The translations under genes and the position numbers were made by a program. From Acanthosepion lycidas (lineage: Eukaryota; Mollusca; Cephalopoda; Sepiida; Sepiidae), in the NCBI GenBank assembly GCA_963932145.1, contig OZ010599.1, positions 41,757,095-41,821,094 of the forward strand: DNA of 64,000 nucleotides. The letters run 5' to 3'. Every line of letters begins with the position of its first letter. Position 1 is the first letter of the stretch. The notes under the pieces are model-generated. The model worked only from the letters and a program-made list of their open reading frames with translations, searched no databases and was not told where the DNA came from. Positions 12,607 through 23,334 of this stretch are shown in pieces.

Positions 12607-13645
12607 ACAAAGTGTATGGTCACAAAAATGGTTTTTAAAAAATATGATCCAAAACTTAGAATCAACAAGCATACATCTCCCCACCCCTGAAATTAAAGCT
12701 CACTGAAGTTATTTTAAACAGGATTTCTCTTTAAGTATTTTTCTTTTAAGTTTGTAATTTTATTTTGATCGATATATTTATATTATAATCGAAATATCCA
12801 AGATCTCAAATTTAAATAATGATACAGAATTAAAAAATTGAAACAAATTTTTTTTAAGAAAAAAAAAGCAGTATTATTTACTTTTTAAAACCATAAAAAG
12901 GTTAAAAAATAAAATAACCACACAAAAATGGTTACAACCAAATGATAGCAAAGACAAAAGATAAGCAAACATTCAAATCAAATTAAGAAAATAATGGTCT
13001 GGCTCTCAACAGCAAAATAATCAAGCTTGCTTCATCACCTGAAACAATTTTTGTTGGTTTAATTACTTTTTGAATACTTTTTTTGTGTGTGATTTTTTTT
13101 AATTGCAACTTAGACTGTCAATTCTACAACATTAAGTTTTCAGTTGGCAACGCAAAGAAGCAAGGAGCTGTAAAACTCGACTCACACTACAAGTTTTCCC
13201 AGCTGCTGGTTTGGTAAAGCTCGTTAACAAAAAAAAAAAAAAAAAATTATTTGGGAAGAAAAAAAAAAAAAAAAAAAAAATGATCCTTCCTTAAAGCAAC
13301 CCATACTAAAAATCACGATGACCAAGAAAGATACCAAACTTTCATTGCCCGTATGCCATTGCATTGATTTTGTTTTTTTTTTTAAATTGATTAATTATTA
13401 ACCAACTAGTGTAGGGACTATTAGTCTCTAGTAAAAAAAATAGTAGCAGAATATGTAGCGGACAATAAGTCAGGTTCCCAACCGGAATGCAGGAATTACA
13501 ATTTTGAAAAGACCTGGACCATTACACACTTACTTACTTGTTTGTAGTAAATAAATTTTATATGAGGTAATCAAACAAAATCTCGATCTCTAAAATTAAT
13601 ATTATATACAATAATATTAATTAATCTGCCTAAAATTTCCAAGCA

Positions 13646-13678
<33 letters not shown>
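13646..13678. repeat. A-run
   Basis: About 30 A. Similar A-runs occur at 13230-13245, 13259-13280 and 11968-11986. Confidence 0.8.
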
Positions 13679-13681
<3 letters not shown>

Positions 13682-13958
13682 CCATAAAAATGACGATTAA
13701 AAACGCTTATTTGCGGGTGTTTTTTTTTTTTTTTTCAAAAAATAATCTTTGAAAATGATCGTAAAATTAGTTTCAAATGTTTCCCAAAAATGAAGACGAA
13801 CATAAAATGGATTAAGGAAGACAGAAAAAATAAAGTGGGATGAGGTATCTGTGTGTAGTGTTAGTCGAAATTGGTGCAAACAGATGATTTCACCTGGAGA
13901 GGTGGGAAAAGAATTTTAATTTTTAAATTTAAAAAACAAAAAAAAAAAAACAACTTAC

Positions 13959-14394
13959 ATTTGACTCATCACACTTGTTAAGAAGACGCCTCCATAAATA
14001 TCTTTATATTGCATTGCAGGTGCATTGGTATCCCTAAAAGTATCAATCTGTTTCGAAATAAAAAAAAAAGTAAGTAAAATTGAAATATAAATGAATGAAT
14101 GAAGAAGGAATTGTTGGAGAAAGAAAAACAAACACACAGACACAGTGAAAAATAAGCAACGTGCTTTTCTCATCACAGTCATATCAACACACACTCACTT
14201 TGACTGGATCTAGCGAAAGATTTCTAAATGAAAACTACTTTGGGCATCACACAGAAAAATACTTTAACCAACAGGGAACGAAATAGTATAGACAAGACTA
14301 TTATTTTCGATCAAAAAATAAGTGAAAAAACAAAAGAACTTACCCATATTACAAGAGGATTTTGCATAAAGCACTCCTCCGATGCCGTCGCCAT
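13959..14394 (-). CDS. CCDC88: First two coding exons of a CCDC88/Girdin-like HOOK-domain protein
   Basis: Exon 1 coding part runs 14394-14344 and reads MATASEECFMQNPLVIW. It ends at GTAAGT (14343-14338). Exon 2 runs 14047-13959, with a T-rich acceptor ending CAG and a GTAAGT donor (13958-13953). Exon 2 starts IDTFRDT and ends GGVFLTSVMSQ plus two bases of the next codon. The 51- and 89-nt exons join in frame, and the 296-bp intron lies between them. FM..PLV.W..TF and the later GVFL..VM.Q match the start of the CCDC88 (Girdin/Daple) N-terminal HOOK domain, a module of cytoskeletal and trafficking adaptors; HOOK proteins are a less good match. The ATG has AAAC before it and G after it, and is the first ATG after an in-frame TAA near 14460. 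The remaining exons lie outside or in unrecognised parts of the window. Confidence 0.72.
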
Positions 14395-14800
14395 GTTTGA
14401 TCTCTCCCCCTTGTTGTCGTCGTTAGAGAAATAATATTCACCTTCTTTTTCTTCTTTTTACTCCCACTCCCTTACCAATTTCTAGCCTTTCTTTCTCACC
14501 TCTCCTTCCAATACTCCTCTCTCTTCAAATAACCTCCACCTCACAACCCTCCGATTGTAAACACTGCAGTGTCTCCTGACTTTAACGCTATCTTCAATTT
14601 CTTATCACCCCTGACAAACATAACCGTGTTCGCGGGTGTTGCAAGATTCTCAATGCAAATTAAATAAAAAGGAGTTTTGTGTTTTGATCTTCATTCAGCG
14701 TGATCCTACAGATCGCCTGTCTATAGAATCGAGCTTTGCTGGAACTGCAAATTACTAGCTTATTAGAGACACCACTGACGTTTCATCACCTATCTCTAAG
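14395..14800 (-). promoter_or_regulatory. Probable 5' UTR and promoter of the CCDC88-like gene
   Basis: The 65 bases before the ATG are purine-rich on the coding strand and contain an in-frame stop, as in a 5' UTR. The following 400 bp have more CpG (for example CGTGTTCGCGGG near 14627) than the surrounding DNA and no recognisable transposon. I see no clear TATA box. The transcription start cannot be placed by eye. Confidence 0.4.
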
Positions 14801-17585
14801 ATCAGGTAACCAGCCAACAACACGAGTGATTTAAGAAACATACTTGTAGATTTTTTTACTCTCTCTCTACCTATCTTTCGAAGAGAGCTAAGAAAAGGAA
14901 TCTTGGCTTAGTTGAACCGATCACTACAAGTCCCATCCCTAACTGTCAAATGTTTAAAAAGCTAAAAAAAGAATAACTTTTCTTAAAGATCCTAAAAACG
15001 GTAAAGTATTTGAATTACAGTACACGCGTATAAGATGTCTAGAACTTTTTTTTTTTTTTTAAATCCTAGCTTAAACAATGAGAGGTGACGGAGAGAAAAA
15101 AAGTCTGTGTGACGAAGAAGGTAAAAATCCACAAGATTGAAGGAACGTGTGTACGGCCTCCTAGGGGGCCTGCCTGCTCTCTACTGAGAAAGAGAAAAGA
15201 AAGAAAGGTAGATGAGGTAAGTATCCAGGTAATAAAAAGATTTAGGCCAGGTAAGCGACTAGAAACGAGGCACGTTCGTTAGTACAATTACCTGGGCCAA
15301 GGTTTAAAACATGAAATAAAGTCACTACAATAAAAAATAAGGTGTTTTTTTTTAGTTTGTTTTCGCTTTTAGGTGAACCGTGAACAAATTTATGTAAAAA
15401 ACTGTATCGCAAAAATAAAAATATTTTTGAAACTTTTTTTCTTTTTGGATTATTGTAGATATCTTGAACAAGTATTGTTCAAGGATTTTTTAACCATATT
15501 CTTTTTTTAGTCAAAGAATAAATGATTTTTTTGTTTAAATGAAGAATGCCATCATCGGGTGTTTTTTTTTTTTATTTTCTTTACTGGAAAAAATAGAACT
15601 ACTGCAGTCTAAATATTTTGCTCCGTGAATCCCTTTTTAAAAGATTACTATCTCATAAATGCCAACAATAAGAAATAATAAAATAGAAATTCATACAAGA
15701 AGAGGTTCCCGTTCACTCCTTAAAGAAAGAATCCCGGTAAATCCAAATTCTGATCGTTAAAAGAAAACATTCATATAATTGTCACTAATCGTTTTTGTTT
15801 GCTTTTTTTAAAAATAGACTCCTTTAAGTGCAACGATTTTTGAAAAAATATTTTTGCATAATTCCAATAAACGACAATAACAAAATCCAGTGGATAATTT
15901 GAATAATTTTAAAAAAGAACTTTCAATTCAACAACTCATTCTATTCAGCGAGCAAGTTTGTTATTTTTTTTTCCCAACCCAAACAACGACAACATTATGT
16001 ATCATGAAATATCCATGAAAAATATACCTATATGCAATATAGTGTGTTGACGAGAAACAGATCTACAGCGTGCGAACAAGCAAACCTTCACTCAATCAAC
16101 ACATGGTTATCCTCTGCCTTAAATTATTGTGTGCGTTAGTTCCAGGTGTTAGCAACAGCGACTGCTGCTGGTTGTTCACCTTCGACCCTTCACGTGTAAT
16201 TCTCTACTAAACAATTACTTTTTTTTTTTCCTTCGTCATATTTCGGTTTATTTATCAGTTTTTATACCGTTGGCGTTAGAATTTTATATTTGCTATTGTA
16301 CTACTAATTACTGATATTAATTAAATCAGCTGAGTGCTTAAAAATCTTAGACTATTCTCGAACAGTTATTTTATATTTGCATCTTCGCACCAATGATGGT
16401 CATTTGGCATTTTTCTTCAAACTTCTTCATTTTTTGTTTTCAATTATATTCGTAAAATAAAAAAATAATACTTTTTTTGAAATCACTTTTTTTTTTGGTT
16501 CGTCTTTCATTTTACCGCGTAAAACACAGTATGGTCTTTACTCTTTTTTGACTCTTTTCTCTTTTAAGATTTTTTTTTATTTAAGAAGTGATAAATTTAT
16601 TTTTTAATGTTTATGTGTAAGTTAAAGTCAAAGTGTAGTGTTTTTTTTTTTTTGTTGTTTTTTTTTTTTTTGTTGTTTTTTTTTTTTTTTGTAGTCTCCA
16701 GCTAAATTTTTGATGACATTCATTTTTATTTTTTAGTTAGTCAACAGTTCTACTCAACCTTGTAATTTTAAGAAAAAATGAAGATAGCACCAAAAAACAT
16801 ACTTGCAATGCAAGGCAATACCAGATTTAGACTTCTTGAGGTTTTAAGTTTATCATACCAAAAATTTCCAATTTTAAAATTCTTTCTTACAACGCCCCCA
16901 AAAAATCATTTAATGTGGGTTCAAACTTCTGTTTATCAAAACCAAGTTTGCTATTGCTCTGAAAGTTTCAACTTTCAACATTTCTTTTGCTTTCTTTCAT
17001 TAATGTATCAGAACAACTGCACAACATTTCAATAGTAAGCCTTATCTTTTACTGAGACAGATGGTATATTGGTACACACACACACAATGCATTTTTTTTT
17101 AGAGTGGAACCCAAACGCACATGTTGAAAAAAACTGCTCCTTTCCTTCGTACTTTTCTTTAGAATGTTTGTTAGGCTTCAATGATTCATTTTGCTCGAGT
17201 CTTCTTGCTTGACCCTACTCTTTTTTATGCAATGGAGAGGTGCTGCCTCAGCCTAGGAATGGTCACGGTTATGGCAATGCCAGACAGGAGGCCCCTTCTT
17301 AAAAAATAAGAATAAAAAATCCATACCAAAAAAGCCTCGCTTCTAAAATTCCAAATTCCCTGCGGATTGTGAGGCTCTTGTTTTTAATAAAAAGTAAAAA
17401 CAAAAACGTTAAATAAAAATTTTATTTTAACGTTTATTGTTTCATCATTGGGTTTTTTGTGCTAAATCTTGTTCTGCTTGCATAATCAATATCAATGACA
17501 TTACAAAAAAAAAGAATCAACAATTTTAATTCGATGTTCATTATCATGTTTTTCAGAGTTACTTTTTTTTATAGTGTTTTCAAAT
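14801..17585. other. Repeat-poor upstream region, no gene recognised
   Basis: AT-rich DNA with T-runs and no protein I recognise. A plus-strand ORF at 15085-15282 ends its basic stretch at GATGAG followed by GTAAGT at 15217, which could be a donor of a divergent non-coding exon, but nothing else supports it. Three T-runs separated by GTTGTT and GTTG occur at 16640-16694. Confidence 0.5.
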
Positions 17586-17587
17586 TA

Positions 17588-17741
17588 CAGTGTAACCCGG
17601 ATATAAGAGAGTTGTCAGGACCGGAGAAGAAGTCTCTTATATCCGCGTTTGGTCTATTTTGTTTAGGTAGGTATGGCTCTAATTTGGGACCAGAGAAAAT
17701 CTCTCTTATATCCGGGTTTCTCTTATATACGGGTTACACTG
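17588..17741 (+). mobile_element. Pogo/Tigger-like MITE, copy 1
   Basis: Starts CAGTGTAACCCGGATATAAG and ends with the complement of CAGTGTAACCCGTATATAAG, flanked by TA (17586-17587, 17742-17743). The CAGTGTAACC start and TA duplication are typical of pogo-type elements. The right end carries an additional partial TIR unit (a second TCTCTTATATCCGGGT), making it about 17 bp longer than copy 2. Confidence 0.8.
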
Positions 17742-17754
17742 TAGAAGATAATTA

Positions 17755-17875
17755 GAAAAAGAACTAAACAAATTGCAAAAAGAAGAGATGCTATGAATCA
17801 AAGGGAGGATAGAAAGTTGTGGAGAACCATGATCGGCTATGACACAGCACATAAAAGAAGCACTTTTTTTGGAGG
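17755..17875 (+). pseudogene. LINE ORF2 C-terminal fragment
   Basis: One frame reads AKRRDAMNQREDRKLWRTMI followed by GYDTAHKRS, resembling the extreme C-terminus of non-LTR retrotransposon ORF2 proteins (DR..WR.MI). A related segment lies on the opposite strand at 31843-31930. It begins right at the edge of the adjacent MITE, which may have inserted into it. Confidence 0.45.
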
Positions 17876-17974
17876 GGGATAAGCGATTATCTTTATTCTG
17901 TTTGTTTTGTAACTAATAATGGAGAAAGAAAATCTATATTTCGATCTCTTTCTCTCAGACTTCTTTTTCAAATA

Positions 17975-18111
17975 CAGTTTAACCCGGATATAAGAGAGAT
18001 TTTCTCTGGTCCCAAATTAGAGCCATACTTACCTAAACAAAATAGACCAAACCCGGATGTAAGAGACTTCTTCTCTGGTCCCGACAACTCTCTTATATCC
18101 GGGTTACACTG
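17975..18111 (-). mobile_element. Pogo/Tigger-like MITE, copy 2, inverted relative to copy 1
   Basis: Ends are TA-CAGTTTAACCCGGATATAAG and its inverse CTTATATCCGGGTTACACTG-TA (TA at 17973-17974 and 18112-18113). Read on the minus strand, the interior matches copy 1 nearly base for base. With copy 1 it makes a large inverted repeat around a 233-bp spacer. Confidence 0.8.
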
Positions 18112-18337
18112 TACTTAGTGAAAGGAAATGATTGCTAAGATCTTCAAATCATCTGTGTATTACAGAGGCATGTCACCAGAGCATTTTGAGGTGGAGGTGC
18201 CTTTAAGTCAGGGTGTAGCTGCAACTAAAAATTATGCACTTAACTAAAATTAAAATTAGCTCACATCATTTTCAGTGGGTGGGCAAATATTTTGTGTGCT
18301 GGGCAGGCCCTCAGATGACAAGCTTATTATAGCACTA

Positions 18338-18693
18338 CAGGGTGGTCCGAAAGTCTTGTCACCCCATCCCCACAAAAATAATGAAAATAATAAGAATAAG
18401 TAATACAAAGCACATGTACTGGATTCAGTTCATTCACTTTCATTGAGGCATCAAGAATGTCAGTATGAACGCCACCATTTTTGTGGCACAAAATGATGCG
18501 ACGCCATGTCCTGTGTGATATTTTATGAAGTTGGGCTTCGTTGATTGTTATTTGTAACAATCAACAAAGCTCTCCGAACAGCGTCCTTCAACTGATGGGT
18601 ATTCTGGTATCATTTATGTGAAACTCTCTACTTGATAATACCCTCAACAGAAAATTATATTATATAGGGTGACAAGACTTTCGGACCAACCTG
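18338..18693 (-). mobile_element. Internally deleted Tc1/mariner element with transposase C-terminus
   Basis: TIRs of about 27 bp are nearly perfect: GGTCCGAAAGTCTTGTCACC near the left end (18338-18365) and its complement at the right end (18664-18693). TA precedes the left end; the right flank is TG, so the target duplication is damaged. The minus strand encodes HKISHRTWRRIILCHKNGG followed by VHTDIL, which resembles the last residues of mariner-type transposases (RTWRR/NGAHIE region). The catalytic domain is missing, so it could only be moved in trans. Confidence 0.75.
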
Positions 18694-20147
18694 TGCATTT
18701 TATTTTATGAAGATTTGAAACAAATAACCTTATAATAATTTTTGCTCAGATTTGCTCATTAATAGATTTGCAAGACCAGTTATGTATTTTAACCAACAAA
18801 CAAAAAAAATCAAAAGCTAATGTCTAAAGCTAATTTTCTTCTCTTATTTTCATCCACTGACCTATAGAGGGCACTTCAGCCTTTGCCCCTTTTTGCTGTA
18901 ACTGAGAATTAGACAGAAAACTTTGTTCTTTTGGTGTCAATCTCTAACAATGATATTGAGCTGAGTTCTAGCATTTGTCTAAAATAATTACTGCCATTAA
19001 TTTTCAAAATAATTCAGAAAACTTAATTTCTGGTTTGTTTTTCTGAAGCATTAGCTTCTAAAACTTTTTATGCAAGTTTTATATTTGAAAAGCATCTACA
19101 GGGCTCATTCAAGAAAATAAGTATTAGCAAAAAGCAAAATAAGTTGTGTATTTAAAAAAAAACAAAACATGTTTACAGTAGGATAATATATCTAAATAAA
19201 AATATTTGTTTTATGAGACAATCAAATTTAAAAAAAATAAAAGAGAATCAGAAATCTTTAAAACTTAATAACCCCCAACTTCACTTTCAACATCTACATT
19301 AATCCCCACCCACCAAGGCCCACTTTTTATTTTGTGGCATTCGACTTGATTTTGATATAAATGTTAGCACTATACAGTATTTTTTTTTGGGAATAGCAAT
19401 AACTGACCTTATTTTAAGTTCATCTTTGCTTGTTTGTACTTCGTCAAAATCATGATCATTTGAAAATATCTTAACCAATATAATTAATTTTAAAATATGA
19501 TTCCATAGATGAAAATTTCTGGAAAGACATATTCATTCTTTATAATTATTTGTATTTTATTTTTGATATTCCATAAACCAATCTGGAGCCCACCAGTCTT
19601 ATTAAAAAATGGATGGCACTAAGGTCTAGCCTAAAGTCATCAGTTATACATTTATACTCTGTATTTGGCTTGATTTTCTGTGCAGAAACTTTATCCTGCC
19701 ACTGAAGGTGACTCTGATCCTTGAATTTGTTTGAATTTCATAGTTGTATTGTCATATGGTAATTGAAAACACTTTTAAGTGAAATTAACAATAAGGTTAC
19801 TGCAACTGAAAGCCATTGAAAAATAATACCATGGAAAGGGAAGTAATATCAATGCAGAGTGCTAAAGGTTTTAAATATATAGTTTCATTATATATCATTA
19901 TTATCAGTCCCAAGACTGTGGGGTCATAGGATCACTGCATATCTCAGGACCTGACTGGTGTCCTCCATATATCTCAGTTGCATGACAATGTCTGAATTTC
20001 TGTAAAAGGATCTTTCATTCCACTCAGTGATGTTGTTAGTCTATTTTTTACCTGCTTGCCTCTTCCTCTTTTGACTAAGGTTGTACTTTGCAGGAGTGTA
20101 ATAGAAAAATTGATTGCTCACATGACATAGACATACCATTAGACATA
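18694..20147. other. No gene recognised
   Basis: AT-rich unique-looking DNA. The stretch around 19906-20105 (TTATTATCAGTCCCAAGAC, then GTGTCCTCCATATATCTCAG) has the look of an interspersed repeat, but I could not assign it. Confidence 0.45.
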
Positions 20148-21120
20148 AGATGTTTTATAACCTGTTTTGGGTAACCTTAAAAGTTAATATCATGGGTCAC
20201 ACTGCTGTTAGAAAAGTTGGTTCACTGTATCTTGCTAGACAATTTTTCTCTCCAGAATCAATCTTATATAATTATGAATCTACCATTCATCCATGCTTTG
20301 AATATTGTTGCCATATATGGTCTGGTGTTCCTGCTATATATTTAGAGATTTTTGATAAAATCCAAAGAAGTATCTGCAATGTTATTGGTTCTGACCTGGT
20401 ATCCCAGCTTCAGTCACTTTCCCACTGACGTAATGTAGCTTCTCAGTGCCTTTTCTATAAATACTTTCATGTTGTTTTGATAAGCTTTGCTTTATGATAC
20501 CAAAACTTTATGAATTTAAGCACAGTACTATATTGGAAACAAGGTCTCATCATTCTACAGTTGAATTGGTTAGATGTAACCATAATTTCTGTACCAACAG
20601 ATTCTTTACTTTTTCACCTGTCGAACTCACTTCTGGCTCCATGCTTTCCAGCTAACTTTGATCTTGAAAAATGTAAATGCAATGTCAATTGTTATTGTTG
20701 TAGATTCTGAGATGAATTCGGTCTCCAAGGAATGACAAACGCAATAATTAAATATAAGGAATAAAATGTATTTACACAATCATACAAAGAGTAATACTGT
20801 TAGTAAGTCCAGGAATGTGGTTAGTAGCAAATACAGATAGATATATACAGTCTCGAAGTAGGACTTCCTTAGAGTCTAAGTGCTTGTAACTGACTTCTAC
20901 AAGAGGTTATCTCACACTATCTCCGTTTGTATATTCTCACACTCTCCGACTGTCGACTACTACTGCCATACGACTGCTGCCCTCACTGACTGTAACTCTG
21001 GGTATTTAATGGCAGCAGTCCAGGTACACTTGGTAGAGTCCACTTATATGAAAAAGGGGTGAACCCCATAACAGTTATTTACTGTCTTTTTGATTTCTCT
21101 TCTTTTATTGTTCCTTAGAA
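20148..21120 (+). pseudogene. LINE 3' end, copy C, interrupted by a solo LTR
   Basis: Translation gives AVRKVGSLYLARQFFSPESI, ESTIHPCFEYCCHIWSG, then IFDKIQRSICNVIGSDL and LQSLSH, the C-terminal end of a non-LTR retrotransposon reverse transcriptase protein. The matching reading in copies D and E is IQRRICN...PDLA. It is frameshifted after about 20426. The LINE text breaks at GTCAATTGTTAT (20695) and resumes with GTTATTTACTGTC (21074), which shows that the LTR at 20696-21073 landed in it. Confidence 0.8.
20696..21073 (-). mobile_element. Solo LTR (378 bp) with 5-bp target duplication GTTAT
   Basis: The element begins TGTTGTAGATTC and ends CCCCATAACA, so it has the TG...CA ends of an LTR, and is bracketed by GTTAT at 20691-20695 and 21074-21078. 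Read on the minus strand it starts TGTTATGGGGTTCACC, contains ATTAAATA as a possible TATA box and ends TCTACAACA. No internal region is present, so it is a recombined solo LTR, probably from a Ty3/Gypsy-type element. Orientation is inferred from the TATA-like site. Confidence 0.8.
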
Positions 21121-21477
21121 TCAGTGTAGCCAGACACAAATCTTAGACCCTGACCCAACCGTAACCAACTTTAAATTCACCACACAAAAATACACTTGTT
21201 TTCTTCATTTGTAAAAAAACAACACCCACTTAATAAAAAAAATGGGAATTCTCTTAACACCACCAACTTTATTTAAAAATAGAGTAAATACAATTTTTTC
21301 TGTAAGTTGAGAACGGAACCAAGCTCTGAATTTTAAGTTTAAATTTTAAAGTTATATTTTAAAATTTAAGTCTCGCTTTTGAAACATAGTAATTTCTGTG
21401 TCACGATGGAGACATATTTTTAAAAAAATAATTATAATATTATGCTCTACTATGTATCAAGCACTGTTTTATGCTTG
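21121..21477. other. No gene recognised
   Basis: AT-rich sequence between the LINE and a dispersed module. TTTAAATTTTAAAG-type inverted words occur near 21340, but no coding sequence is visible. Confidence 0.4.
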
Positions 21478-21572
21478 AATACAATCTTCAGGCCTGAGGG
21501 GATTGCATTGAAACATGAAACAGATTGTTGTTGCTTGATGTTGACTTCAGTGTCCACTTTTATATTTTAGAA
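21478..21572 (+). repeat. Dispersed module copy 2
   Basis: Shares AGGCCTGA, AACATGAAACAGA and TGTTGACTTCAGTGTCCAC with the copies at 1330 and 28152. It is followed at once by a CA/TA microsatellite. Confidence 0.6.
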
Positions 21573-21591
21573 CACACACAGACACACACAT

Positions 21592-21650
<59 letters not shown>
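21572..21650. repeat. (CA)n(TA)n microsatellite
   Basis: CA units pass into about 22 TA units. Confidence 0.9.
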
Positions 21651-21651
<1 letters not shown>

Positions 21652-21936
21652 TGCAAAAATTTTAAACATCATTAAATTATTTTTGAATGAAGTTTAAAGC
21701 ATAATAAGTGTACATATCAAAATTAAAAACTCTTTAAATTGATTATATGAGTATATCATTGTTATAATAAAGATCTCTAGTTTGTGTAAGAAATCCCTTT
21801 GTTTTAAGTGTGTGTATGTCAACAAATTTAAATATTACAGAAAAGGAATTGTTAATAGAAATAAGAAATGACAGAGGATTGCAATAAAAATATTCAATAA
21901 CGGATATTATATCATTTTGGTTCTCCCCTCAGGGTC

Positions 21937-22140
21937 GAATTTCCAAATATTACGAAAAAAGCAATAGAAATACTTCTTCCATTCTCAGTGACATATTTTT
22001 GTGAAGCAAGCTTTTCTGAAATAAACAATATTAAATACAAAAATCAATCATGGCTAGAATCCTCAGAAGAAAATTTCAGAGTATGCCTGTCCAAAATTCT
22101 GCCTTGCAAAAAAGATATTCTAAAAAAAGGTCACGCTTAG
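21937..22140 (+). pseudogene. hAT transposase dimerisation-domain remnant
   Basis: One frame reads FPNITKKAIEILLPFSVTYF, then CEASFSEINNIKYKNQ and later ENFRVCLSKILP. This is the C-terminal hAT dimerisation region as found in ZBED5/FAM200/SCAND3-like proteins (LLPF.T.Y.CE..FS....IK.K...). Nothing upstream reads as the catalytic part, so this is a 3' fragment. Confidence 0.65.
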
Positions 22141-22269
22141 ATATCTCATTAAATGTTAAATCATAATAAACAAAAAAATAAACGTAATTTTTGTTAAGAA
22201 TTTTAATTATCTTTTTATTACAAATTAAAATAAATTGTTTTGTTTGTATTAATAAATAAATCATGAAAA

Positions 22270-22524
22270 GTATATCTTATATACTTGAGTATAGTTCAAG
22301 TTTTTATGATCAGTTTTTATGCAAAAAATAGGGGTCACCATAATACTTTTTTGAAGAGTTTAAAAATCATGCTTTTTCAGTGATTGGTTGCATTATATAC
22401 AGGTAATATTTTTGTAAATTAAAATATTTTTTTTTAATATTTTTCTGGAGGGCTTAAAATTCATGCAAGAATTTCAGGGGTCACACTATACTTGAAGTCG
22501 GATTATACACAAGTATATACGGTA
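22270..22524. mobile_element. MITE with TATACTTG(A/T)GTATA ends
   Basis: The left end TATATACTTGAGTATAG at about 22278 and the right end CTATACTTGAAGTCGGATTA through CAAGTATATACGGTA are inverted relatives, and the inner flanks GGGGTCAC (22333) also recur inverted. The terminal phrase resembles the CCGTATATACTCG...TATAAGCCGA ends of a widespread DNA-transposon group. The size is about 255 bp with no ORF. Confidence 0.5.
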
Positions 22525-22599
22525 CTCTGTTTTTTGATCATTATAATTTAATTATACTGCGGAAGTTTAACTATAGGTTCAAGTGCATTGTGAACAAAA

Positions 22600-22815
22600 A
22601 AAAGTTGAAAACACTGAACTAAGATAAGCTTAAAATTGCACTTTCTTTGCTTTCACTGATGCAAATTTACCAATCAGGTCTTCAAAGTCAACATTTTTAA
22701 TTTCCTCTCTTTCCACACTCAGCAGTGCAAAGTCATGCAATCTAGCTTGGTCCATAAATGCTCCCAAATAGGACAAAATTAGTTTCAGCTTACTGAGATA
22801 TCTCGCATCCCTCTA
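22600..22815 (-). pseudogene. hAT transposase C-terminus (ZMYM1-like) and terminal repeat
   Basis: The minus strand reads RYLSKLKLILSYLGAFMDQ then ARLHDFALLSVEREE and ends KAKKVQF before a stop at 22630. This matches the end of the hAT transposases related to ZMYM1/TTF-type proteins (FSKLKLIKSYLRS.M.Q.RL..LALLSIE). An in-frame stop lies directly upstream of this block. GTTGAAAACACTG at 22601-22613, inverse CAGTGTTTTCAAC, is a typical hAT terminal motif, so the element's 3' end is here. Confidence 0.7.
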
Positions 22816-23116
22816 TTGAAATTGTAATTGTTAACACAATATGAACAGCAATTTCAAGATACAAGAACACACTCTCTTCTCCATACTGAACAAAAAAATT
22901 TTAGAAGTGCTTCAGGTCTTCATAGTTTGTTATTGGCTCAACTTGATAGCAGCATTCTGCAATCTAAAATGTTGACAGATGTTTTAGCACTTAATACCAA
23001 ATTAATGAATATTACACTACAAATTATTTCCTCAGTGTTCAGTGATGTTGCGGTACTCCCCACCCCCAAGAGGCACTAATAGCATATGCCCTACTTACCA
23101 TAATTTAGATACACAG

Positions 23117-23162
23117 CTCTCTCTCTCTCTCTCTCCCTCCCCCTCTCTCTCTCACTCTCACA

Positions 23163-23231
<69 letters not shown>

Positions 23232-23273
23232 TATTTATCATTTAACTCCAAGCAAGATAATAAAGACTGAGTG

Positions 23274-23331
<58 letters not shown>
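23117..23331. repeat. (CT)n, (TA)n, then a second (TA)n array
   Basis: CT repeats at 23117-23200 pass into TA repeats to 23229; a second pure TA array spans 23275-23331. A further TA array lies at 23617-23646. Confidence 0.9.

Positions 23332-23334
<3 letters not shown>

Larger units (their letters stand above)
1..13958 (-). other. Intron 2 of the CCDC88-like gene (continues beyond the left edge)
   Basis: Everything to the left of the exon 2 donor should be intron if the gene model at 13959-14394 is right. I looked for the next HOOK-domain exon on the minus strand and did not recognise one, so the intron is at least 13.9 kb. Repeats found inside it are listed separately. The stretches 2860-4840, 5520-6200, 6640-9150 and 9300-12400 are AT-rich DNA with short unrelated ORFs and homopolymer runs, and I recognise no gene in them. 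Confidence 0.5.
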
